Below, piece after piece: positions 42,267 to 51,679 of a stretch of DNA of 64,000 nucleotides. Below the pieces are notes generated by a model that made no database searches, had not been told where the DNA came from, and saw nothing but the letters and a program-made list of their open reading frames with translations. Origin of the DNA: Tuctoria greenei (Eukaryota > Streptophyta > Magnoliopsida > Poales > Poaceae); assembly GCA_036927565.1 (NCBI GenBank), contig JAYESD010000002.1, forward strand, positions 78,739,735-78,803,734. Reading direction: 5' to 3'. The position numbers and the translations under genes were made by a program. Each line of letters starts with the position of its first letter. Within the stretch, counting starts at the first letter, position 1.

Positions 42267-43801
42267 AACCTAACCCCCTTAAAATGAATCTCGCCCTCGA
42301 GATTTGACGTGGAAGAGAAAAGATAGGGAAATTCCTTCTTGAGATCATCTTCTAGCTCCCATGTTGCTTCTGATTATGTATGATGCTTCCATTGCACTTT
42401 ACACCGCCTAATAATCTTGTTCCTTGTGACTCTCTCCTTGGTTTTCAAGATTTTGATCGGTTGCTCGGCATAAGTTAAATCTTCCTCTAGTTCCAATTCT
42501 TCCATTGGCACTCGTTCTTCCGGTACTCTCAAGCACTTCTTGAGTTGGGAAACATGAAACACATCATGGACATCTGAAAGATGAGCTGGCATCTCCAATT
42601 TATACGCTACTTCTCCTCTTTTGTCCAAGATCTTGAATGGTCCAATATAGCAAGGTGCTAGCTTGCCTCTTATGTTAAACCTCTTATGACCTATCATTGG
42701 TGACATCTTGAGGTATACGAAGTCTCCCACTTTAAAGGCTAGTTTTCTCCGCCTATTTTCTACATAGCCTTTTTGCCTTGACTGGGCGGCCCTCAAGTTT
42801 TCACGAATAATTTGAACTTGTTTTTCAGCTTCTCATAACATATCCAGACCAAATACTTGAGTTTCTCATGTCTCATTCAAGAATAAAGGTGTCCTACACT
42901 TCCTTCCATATAGTGTCTCATATGGTGACATCTTCAAACTTGCTTGGTAACTGTTGTTGTATGAAAATTCTGCATATGGCAAGCTTTTGTCTCAACTTTT
43001 TCTATGCTTCAAAGCCCAAGCTCTTAACATGTCCTCCAAAATCTGATTGGTCCTCTCAGTTTGTCCATCCATTTGAGAATGATATGTTGAACTGAAATTC
43101 AACCTTGTTCCCAATGCTTCATGCAATTTTTGCCAGAACCTGAAGGTAAGTTGAGAACCTCTATCCGAGACTATCTTCTTCGGGACCCCATGTCAACACA
43201 CAATATGCTCCATGTATATTTCGGCCAATTGTGCAGCTGTATACTTTGTCTTCACAGGGATGAAATGAGCTGATTTTGTCAACCGATCCAAATTATCCAA
43301 ATTGAGTCATAACTGGACTGGGTACGCGGTAGACCAATGATAAAGTCCATAACGATTTCTTCCCACTTCCATTCCTGGACCTTCAATGGCTGCAATAATC
43401 CCACTGGCCTTTGATGTTCCGCCTTCACTCGTTGGCACACATCACACAATGCTACATATTCAGCTATGTCCTTTTTCATGCTAGCCCACAAATAACAAGT
43501 CTTCAAGTCTTTGTACATCTTGGTACAACCAGGGTGAATCGAGTATGGGGAGTCATGTGCCTCCTTTAATATTGTCTACCGAATATGCTTCACATTAGGC
43601 ACGACAATCCTTTTTCCAAGCCATAGAGTACCATGTTCGTCCTCATCAAATCTGAATTCTATCCCCTCTTGGGTCCTCTCTTTGATCTCTTGAATTTTCT
43701 CATCCTTCATTTGAGCTTCCCAAATTTCTTGATCCATGGTCGGATTTAATTCCATTGTCCCCATCTAATTTACAAATCCGAGATTCAACCATTCAAACTC
43801 C
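42267..43801 (-). pseudogene. Element C pol, integrase to chromodomain (broken)
   Basis: Minus-strand match to the C-terminal third of B: polypurine tract and chromodomain region next to 42266; integrase C-terminal segment 42374-42796; integrase zinc/core 43279-43518 (C-D-V-C-Q, M-D-F-I-I-G-L-P); and linker 43576-43764 with E-L-N-P-T. Several stops and frameshifts separate these blocks. The frame is cut at 43806 by LTR E. Confidence 0.9.
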
Positions 43802-43806
43802 TTGCA

Positions 43807-44404
43807 TGTGACACCCGGTTCCGAAAATGAACCAAGTGAACGCATATGTGTGCCCAGGATGTTCAACACACATACACGAGTGCATTCACAAAAGAGTATT
43901 TAGAAAATTACCACGGAACAATATTAATTAACCAAATTTTATTACACAAACCATATTATCCTTGAATACAAGCTCTAATGAATATTAATGACAAGTTCAA
44001 ATTAATGCAGTGGAAATAACTAATTATGCAAACTAAACAGCTAGGTAACATAAGCAATAGGGTATAGCGCAGCTCCAAACAAAACCCCATGCAAGCTGAC
44101 GGTAGACACGGCCTAGAACTCTGCATTATCGCCATTAAACTCCCAATCCTAACCTGCAACTGTTGGGGGGATTGCAAGAGTGAGTACATGTCATACTCAG
44201 CAAGTGTGGAAAGTATGACATGTGACTCACTCAAATGACGACAATAATAATGGCTGAGTGCTGAAAAGTACATTAAAACATATGAAAAGCAATATATTAC
44301 ATGTATATGGAATAAACCCATCATAAACCATAATTAATAACGTAGCACCAATCCATATTCCATATCCATCAGCATCATACCATTAACCATATTCAATGTC
44401 ATAG
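43807..44404 (-). repeat. LTR E: 5'-terminal fragment of a Tekay-like LTR
   Basis: Begins TGTGACACCCGG inside element C pol (preceding 5-mer TTGCA, 43802-43806). It follows the family LTR for about 600 bp and then breaks at the junction with the Sirevirus fragment. No far end or second duplication is present. Confidence 0.87.
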
Positions 44405-44517
44405 TTCAATCCATATCGAGCCATAACCTTATTGAAGTCAACAAGATATAGCTTTCCCTTATTAAAGTCAACAAGATAGGGCTTTCCTTATTGAAGTAAC
44501 CATATTCAATGTCATAG
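44405..44517. other. Scrambled junction with templated filler copies
   Basis: Contains two partial copies of the 32-bp block at 44560-44591 (at 44429-44460 and 44461-44487), a 10-bp third start (44488-44497) and an exact 20-bp copy (44498-44517) of LTR E sequence at 44385-44404. Both flanks served as templates, as in end-joining repair with template switching. Confidence 0.85.
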
Positions 44518-46669
44518 TTGGTTTTTGCAATCAAGCATGTGTCAAGTTCAACTTTATCCTTATTGAAGTCAACAAGATAGAGCTTTCCCTTTAACATACC
44601 CTTGAATGCAATGGAACCATCACTCCTCCTAGGAACGGTCACACCCTCGTTAGTGAACAAGTAATTATAACCTTTGTCACATAATTGAGATATGGACAGC
44701 AGGTTATAATCTAAGGATTCAACATGTAATACATGAGAAAGTGTGTGTTTAGATGATATGGCAATTTTTACCGGTACCGAGCACCTTTCCTTGACTATTA
44801 TCTCCAAAATAGATGCCCTCATTTGGATCCTCATTCTCTTCATATTCAACAAACATTCTTCTTTCTCCAGTCATATGGTTGGTGCAGCCACTATCTAGCA
44901 CCCATTTAGATCCACCAGAGGAATAGGCCTGCAAAAACAATTTATGCCTTGGTTTTAGGTACCCAAGATTGCTTGCATCCTCGGAGGTTAGTCACAAGAG
45001 ATTTGGGCACCCACACATGAGACTTGGTGTTCCCATGGTGTGGCCCAACATAATGAGCATAAACCTTTCCATAATTATATCTCATTAAGACATAGGAGAC
45101 ATCAAAAGTATTGAAAAGTAACTTTTGTTGATTATACGCAGGACTAGTCTTGGAGGCCAGACTTGTCCGGAGTACCGGACTTGTGCGGACCACCACCGGA
45201 CTAGTCCGGCGGTTATGCATTTTGTACTTATTAATTTTTGATTTTCCAGCTTGGAAGGATCCTCCCTTTACAAACACATTGCTATCCCGGTTATTCTTAT
45301 GGCTTCTAGCTTGTTGCTTTTCACCATGAGAGTAACCAATGCCATATTTGACATTTGGAGGTCTTGTGACCAAGTATGCACCACGTGCATATTTGATCTT
45401 CTCCTTGTCAAATATGCCACTTTGGGCGGGATGCTTATATTTTGTAGAGGTTGGCTTGTCTTTCAAACTAGTGTCAAGTTTATTACATGTACAAGTATAG
45501 GCAACCTCAGTTTTAGTGGATTGAGAAGGTGAACTTTAAGAGGATGAAGGTTCACCTTGCTTGAGTGACTCAACTTGCACTTCAAGGATCTTGTTAACCT
45601 TGATCAGGTCAGCAAGTTGGTTCTTGATTGCAGCAGTTGAGTCGGTTAACTCCAAGCAAGTTTCCTTGCTTGAAGCTAACTCAAGCTCTAGTGAATTGAT
45701 TCATTCCTTTTCAAGTTATAGAAGCTTGTCAAGTTCGACATATTCCTCCTTTTGGGAGATGATCATGTCCTCTTGACGATTTATCAACCTCTCCTTCTCA
45801 ACAAGTTGATCAAGTAGAAATTTCATTTTTGTGGCAGTTTTCCTATCTAGTCCAACAAGCATATCCTCGTTATCACTATTGATTTCATCATCACTAGAAT
45901 AGGAATGCACGGAAGGGGGTTTAGTGGTTACCTCGCGTTTACCTTCCTTTGCCATAAGGCAAGTGCCATCTCCCTTCCATGCGCCGAGTTTAGGGAAGAG
46001 AGTAGACTTCTCTGATGTCTTCTCGATGGCTATGCTAGCCATCTCTTCTTCTTCAGATGATGAGGACTCATCATTTGAGTCCCACTCTTTCCCTATGTGC
46101 GCTTGTTCGGCTTGCTTCTTCTTTTTGAAGAATTTCTTGGGTTGGGGCTTGGCTTCTTTGGTCTTTTTCTTGTTCTCTTCATATGGGCAATCAACTATAA
46201 AGTCACCACAATTATAGCATGCCCGCCTCAACTTTGGCTTTGTTCTTTCCTTGTACTTTTCTTCGCTTGATTTAGCACTTTGTCTCTTCTTCATTATTCT
46301 CTTGAATTTCTTCATGAACAATATCATGTCTTCTTCATCTAATTCACTGCTCTCATGATCACTGTCTTCTTCTACCTGAGCTTCTCGAGCTTCTTTAGAT
46401 AGGGGCTTGAGGGTGGACTTCAAATCAACACCTTTCTTCTTTGCCGAGGTGAGGTTGGCAATTTCCTTGATGTGCTTAGCTTGTTTTTCCATCATCTCGA
46501 AATTGATGATTTTTCCAAGTAGTTCATCCGGAGTCATTTTCTTGTATCCGGGGATTTCTCTTATCATTGAGCATAGGGTGACGTTGCGAGGCATGAAAGC
46601 TCTAAGGATGAGCTTCACCACCTCGTGGTCATTCCACTTCTTACTTCCATAATATTGAACCTTGTTGAT
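44518..46669 (-). pseudogene. Fragment G: Sirevirus gag-protease remnant, same family as S1
   Basis: Minus-strand collinear with S1 from about 21790 to 23940. It comprises the gag core (45716-46621, K-L-I-L-R-A-F), a zinc knuckle shortened to C-Y-N-C-G-D-F-I-V-D-C (histidine segment deleted), coiled-coil and linker with the in-frame motif array (about 45139-45215), and the protease motif L-D-S-G-C-T-N-H-M-T-G (about 44870-44905). It ends abruptly at both sides (44517 and 46669), with no LTRs. Open stretches are long but broken by stops near 44941 and 45530-45715. Confidence 0.9.
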
Positions 46670-48236
46670 AGTGCCACCTTGACTGGATGTCTAGCCACAC
46701 TCAGCCGGTTCATCTCAAGACTGGTGGAGCGGGCACTTCCCTTCTTCAAGTTATTGAGGAAGATCGTGCCATTCCATTGGTCTGAAGAAGCGGAAAAGGC
46801 ATTCCAAGAGCTCAAGCAGCTTCTTACCACACTACCAATCTTGGTAGCTCCGAAACCTGGTGAGCCTCTTTTGCTTTACATTTCGGCAACTATAGAGGTT
46901 GTCAGTATGGTCCTAGTCCCGGAAAGACCGGAACCACCAACAGTTCTGGAGGCCAGACCCCTCCGGGAGGGTCGAGAGCTACGTGAAGGCGAGTTTGGGT
47001 CCCAGCCCCTAGGCACGGATCTTCAAGGAAAGCTGCCTGAGGATCAACCTCTCTCAACCGAGGGAGTTCACACGGCTGAAGAAAAAGTTCCGGACCCCTC
47101 CGGGTAGGTCCAGGAAGCTCAAGAAGAAGGTTCGGACCCCTTCGGAAGGGTTCGGGTTAATGAAGAAGAAGCTACGGGCCCCTTCGGGAGGGTCCAGAGC
47201 GTCCAGCGGCCAGTTTACTTCATCAGTGAAGTACTCCATGATGCCAAGACTCGATACATTGAGGTGCATAAGCTGCTTTACGCGGTTTTTATTACCTCAA
47301 GGAAGCTACGTCACTACTTTTAAACCCACAAGATATCAGTGGTAACATCCTATCCAATGTGTGCTATACTGCATAACCCCAATTCTACTGGGAATATTGT
47401 CAAGTGGGCAGCAGAGCTGGCAGAATTTGATCTCGAATTCCTGCCTCGACATGCTATCAACAGTCTAGCATTGGCTGACTTCGTGGCGGAGTGGACTCCT
47501 TCTCCATCAAATCCAGGGGTCCCAGTGAGCAGAAGCCGGAACCAAAGGTCCCGATCTTCACCAAACCTCACTGGACTCTCTACTTCGACGGCTCAATGCA
47601 GAAGCAGGGGGATGGAGCTGGAATCCTTCTCCTCGCTCCGACCGGGGAAAAGGTCAAGTACATGGTGCACCTTGATTTCAAGGCAACCAACAACATGGCG
47701 GAGTGTGAAGCTCTCATCTATGGGCTCAAGGTGGTGCTGTCATATGGTGTCAAGCAGATGCTGGTGAAGAGAGACTCGCAACTCATTATCAAGCAAGTCA
47801 AAGGCGAATGTAGATGCAACAACCCACAACTCGCTGCTTGCCTCCTTGAAGTCCAGAAGCGCCAGAAAGACTTCGACGTCCTGGATCTCTGTCATGTCCA
47901 GCGTTTCAACAACACTGAAGCTGATGAACTCTCGACAAAGGCGTCAACTGAAGCTCAAGCTTCCGACAGAGTTTTTGTCAGGAGGTTATCAAGACCAACC
48001 GCTCAGCCTGCCAAACTGCGAAAGATGCAACATCAGCACCTCAAAGCTGGCAGTCTCGGTGGCCCTGTTACCATGACATCCTCTAAGGGCCGTAGACACT
48101 GCAGGAAGCTCCGAGCAACCCAGCGTGCAAGACTCAGAAGCTCAAGCTAGCTCCGATGCATGGATCTCAGAGATCCGGAGCTACTTGAAAGACAAAGTCC
48201 TTTCTGAAGACAGTGTATCCGCTGACTAGATTGTCA
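46670..48236 (+). pseudogene. T pol: RT end, RNase H and additional (archaeal-type) RNase H
   Basis: Begins within RT connection sequence (L-T-G-C-L-A-T-L-S-R-F-I-S). The ordinary RNase H is split by a repetitive insert (about 46920-47210), then V-Y-F-I-S-E-V-L-H-D-A-K-T-R-Y resumes. A TAA near 47321 and frame changes break it. From about 47565 a second RNase H appears: W-T-L-Y-F-D-G-S-M, G-A-G-I-L-L and N-N-M-A-E-C-E-A-L-I-Y-G-L-K. This is the extra domain typical of the Tat/Ogre group. Confidence 0.87.
46920..47215 (+). repeat. GGACCCCTCCGGG-type palindrome repeats inside T RNase H
   Basis: Four copies of a near-palindrome of the form G-GACCCCTCCGGG-AGGGTC with variation, embedded in coding sequence and read as D-P-S/F-G-R-V peptides. 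A further copy lies at about 49472-49493 after pol. Confidence 0.75.
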
Positions 48237-49398
48237 TATTGGCTAAAAGATACAAGTTGGTAGAAGGGGATCTCTACCGACGCGGTGCCAACGGCGTCCT
48301 AATGCGGTGCATTGCAATGGAATAAGGCCACGAGCTCCGTGCAAAAATCCATGGAGGCGTGTGTGGGAACCACGCGTCTTCCGCACGTTGGTTGGTAAAG
48401 CCTTCCGGCATGACTTCTACTGGCCTATAGCACTCTAGGATGCAGTTGAGCTGGTAAAAAAGTGTGAAGCATGCTAGTTCCATGCAAAACAAATTCACAC
48501 AGCGGCTCAGTCACTGCAAATGTTACCTCCTACATGGCCATTCGCTGTGTGGGGGATGGACATCTTGGGACCTTTCCCAAAAGCCGTCGGAGGTTACAGG
48601 TTCCTATATGTCGCCATCGACAATTTCAACAAGTGGCTGGAAGCAACTCCAATTGTGACTATCAACAAGCAGTCAGCTATCAAGTTCTTGAAGTTCATAG
48701 TCTGCAGATTTGGAGTTCTAAACAGAGTCATCACTGGCAATTGAACCAAATTTGCAAGTGCAGCATTCCAAGAATGTTATGAAGACCTCGGCATACAAGT
48801 CAGCTAGGCCTTAGTAGCTCACCCGACAAGTAATGGCCAAGCTGAGAGAGCAAATGCAGAAATATTGAAAGGACTCAAGACGTGGACTTACGAGCGCTTG
48901 AAGAAGCATGGAGCCAACTAGATAGAGGAGCTTCCGTTTGCATTGTGGGTGAGGAGGACAAGACCTAGTCAGTCATCTGGAGAGACATCCTTCTTCCTGG
49001 TGTGCGGAGATGCAACAGTCCTTCCTCCAGAGATCACCATGGGGTTGCTCTGGGTCCGGACCTACGACGAAGCCACGCAGGACAAGCTCTGGCGTGAAGA
49101 CCTTGACCTCGTTGACGAGGGAAGGTGTCAAGCTGTTGTTCGGAATGCACGATATCGCCAGGCGCTCCGGCGCTATCACCAAAGGCATGTGCACAATCGA
49201 CAGCTTGAGGAAGGCGATCTGGTGATGTGAAAAATACTAACTTGAGAAGGGATGAACAAACTTTCCCCCAGCTGGGAAGGTCCCTTTCGAGTGATCAAAG
49301 TATCCTGTCCCGGATGCATTCGCTTGGCAACAGAGGATGGGACTCCGATTCCCAATCCTTAGAACATCGAGCACCTCTGTAAGTTTTATGCTTAGTTT
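48237..49398 (+). pseudogene. T pol: integrase
   Basis: G-M-D-I-L-G-P-F-P (about 48556-48582) supplies the first catalytic D. The second D region is degraded (V-I-T-G-N where a D is usual, followed by TGA). The E is in N-G-Q-A-E-R-A (about 48832-48852). The C-terminal part has R-N-A-R-Y and G-D-L-V-M (to 49229), then further blocks to about 49398. Stops near 48744, 48807, 48919 and 49228 inactivate it. Confidence 0.87.
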
Positions 49399-49635
49399 CA
49401 CAAAGGTGAGTCTGTAATTACACACAATGTTAGTTATATAGTCTATACACGTAGGTCCTAAAGAAGAACATCCGGACCTCTCTGGGAGGGTCCGGCAAGT
49501 TCAAAGCCCACCTAAATTGGTCCCTGTACTGGAAGTGCGGCCTACCTACCCTGGGTCAAAAAAAGATGAATAGCACACTTGGCCTAGTTCCGTACCCTTA
49601 GTATGTCTTTGTTCCCCTTGTAACTAGGACCTATA
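49399..49635 (+). other. T untranslated region after pol
   Basis: No gene. Contains one GGACC...GGTCC palindrome (about 49472-49493). Confidence 0.6.
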
Positions 49636-49789
49636 ATAAACACTACCAGGATTCCAGTTTATTGCGACCAAAAAAATCGTTGCAATAGGTCGAAAATTCA
49701 TCGCGATAGGTTGTTGTCGCAACGAAATAGAATGTCGCGATAGTTTTTCCGACTCGTGGCGATAACAGCCGTGGCAATAGGTTATTGCG

Positions 49790-50300
49790 ATGACTTGACA
49801 TCCGTGGCAAATAGTATGGTATTGCGACGACTCCACGTTTGTGGCAAATAGTATGGTATTGCAACGGTTTAACGTATTGCGACAATTTAACGTATTGCGA
49901 CGAAAATATCGGTGTTGCAACGATGTCACATTTGTGGCAAAAAGTATGGTACTGCAACGACTCCACGTTCGTTGCAAATAGTATGGTATTGCAACGCTTT
50001 AACGTATTGCGACGATTTAACGTATTGCAACGAAAATAACGGTGTTGCAACGATGCCACATTCGTGGCAAAAAGTATGGTATTGCAACGACTCCACGTTC
50101 GTGGCAAATAGTATGGTATTGCAACGGTTTAACGTATTGCGACGATTTAACGTATTGCAACAAAAATAACGGTGTTGCAATGATGCCACATTCGTGGCAA
50201 AAAGTATGGTATTGCGACGACTCCACGTACGTGGCAAATAGTATGGTATTGCAATGGTTTATTGTATTGCTACGATATAACATATTGCAATGAATAGTAT
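49790..50300. repeat. 130-bp tandem repeat, about 3-4 copies
   Basis: The block CGATG(T/C)CACATT(T/C)GTGG recurs at 49921, 50051 and 50181, exactly 130 bp apart. Each unit carries four to five ATTGC(G/A)ACG motifs. Open frames across it merely translate the repeat. Confidence 0.88.
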
Positions 50301-50575
50301 GTTATTTGTGACGATTTCACATCTGTGGTGATAAGTACGGAATCGTGACAATTTCATACTCGTGGCGAATAGTATGGTATCACGACATTTTCACATTCGC
50401 GGCGAATAGTACGCTGTTGCAACGATTTCACATCCGTAGCGAATAGTACGGTATGGCAACGTTTTTACATTCATGGCGAATAGTATGGTGTTGCAACGAT
50501 TTCACATCCGTGGCGAATAGTACGATATCGCGACGATTTCACACTCGTGGCGGATAATATGGTATCGCGACTTTT
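50300..50575. repeat. ~37-bp tandem repeat, about seven copies
   Basis: Units of the form CGACGATTTCACA-TCCGTGGCGAATAGTA-CGGTAT, derived from the same motif as the 130-bp array but in a simpler period. Confidence 0.82.
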
Positions 50576-50585
50576 AAAAGACATT

Positions 50586-51079
50586 GTTGTGTAAAAGCAG
50601 ACTCCACGTGCATCAATTTTTGTACAGGCTTGTTTTCTTTTATTATCCTTTTCCTTCTTGTCTATAGCAAAGTTGTGAAATTCTTTTTGAGCTTTAATCC
50701 AAGTTACATATATGTTGTACAAGTTATATTGATGATTTTTTCGGATCTTAGCATTGCTAGACTGTCTACTCGCCTGAACGCCAAAGCTAGTGTCAGGTCC
50801 GGAGTGCGCTATCGACTTAGCCTGGTCAAGCACCCTAAGTATGCCACTCTACCTACATTCCGGTAGGCCTCAGTAGGGCGGGTCCAGAAGGCATTCGGAT
50901 GTGAAGAAATTACATCAATGTACTTGTTATCATATTGAGTTTCTTTGGATCTAAAATTCAAATAAGAACAGTAAGCCGCAGAAGAGTTATAGATGAGAGG
51001 GCGAATTTTATTATTTTTATTGTCTTTGATGCGCAGGAAAAATGAAAACTAATGGCGATGGTGGACAATGCCAAAACTA
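50586..51079. other. T region without gene
   Basis: AT-rich non-coding DNA; no ORF, RNA or repeat recognised. Part of the 3' region of T. Confidence 0.5.
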
Positions 51080-51532
51080 CTAAGCTCTGACATCCTCTGA
51101 GGGGGCCCTCCATCGATGTTTTGTACGTTGGAAGTGGGCATCATCGAAGTTAACAAAGCTCCAACAACTCCCATGGGGGCATGCTGTCAACGTGAAGCAT
51201 AATGACGATCCAAGCAAAGATGGTGAAGAAATCACCCCAAGGGGATTCGCCGTCAACGTATTATACGTTGATGGTGGATATCGTCGAAGCCGGGAAGCTC
51301 TGATGATCCCAGGGGCCCACCGTCGACGTTCTATGCATTGACAGTGGGTGCCTTTGGATCTATCAAGCTCTGACAACCCCCAGGGGGCCCGTCGTCCACG
51401 TTTCATGCGTTAACAGTGGGTGCCGTCGAACCTATCAAGCTCCGAGACTCCCAGGGGGCCCGCCGTCGATGTTACACGCATTGACAGTGGGTGCCATCGG
51501 GCCTATCAAGCTCCGACACCTCCCAGGAGACA
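51080..51532. repeat. ~72-bp tandem repeats with internal inverted repeats
   Basis: Five to six units, each with CAAGCTC(T/C)GA, CCCAGGGGGCCC and a CGTCAACGT...ACGTTGA-type inverted repeat; the last units are 71-72 bp. The 3' regions of plant gypsy elements are known sources of such arrays. Confidence 0.83.
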
Positions 51533-51679
51533 ATAAGATAAACGACAATGCATTGAAGACAAACACAAAATGGAATTCATCCAAGGAGTTTGGATTTCAT
51601 TCATTTGAAGGACTAAACTGGATTACAAAATGAGGATTACAGTAAAAGGCAAAAGAAAAAGGTACTGGCTAGTGGAGGT

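Larger units (their letters stand above)
11807..43806 (-). mobile_element. Element C: Tekay-like gypsy element interrupted by A, a solo LTR, LTR D and Sirevirus S1
   Basis: Pieces of one minus-strand element of the same family as A and B: LTR segments 11807-12409, 15237-16418, 19290-19599 and 41824-42266, then pol 42267-43806. Deleting the inserted elements joins the LTR pieces into one collinear LTR. The beginning of this LTR lies left of element A, outside the window. The pol is cut by LTR fragment E at 43807, and the rest is not in the window. This is the oldest layer of the nest. Confidence 0.85.
49636..50585. mobile_element. CACTA-like terminal fragment with subterminal repeats
   Basis: Begins CACTACCAGGATTCC, resembling the En/Spm terminal inverted repeat, followed by dense direct and inverted repeats with GCAAATAGT...ATTGCGAC motifs. 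No matching inverted terminus (CCTGGTAGTG) is seen at the right end, so it is truncated or forms one end of the transposon whose genes lie at 56342-59989. Sits between T pol and the T antisense ORF. Confidence 0.65.

Noticed and set aside
46625..46669. Start of the plus-strand T pol frame at 46625
   Set aside because: These bases are fragment G gag on the opposite strand; T homology begins only at about 46670.
49839..50293. Overlapping periodic open frames on both strands
   Set aside because: They translate the 130-bp tandem repeat, whose unit happens to lack stops in some frames.
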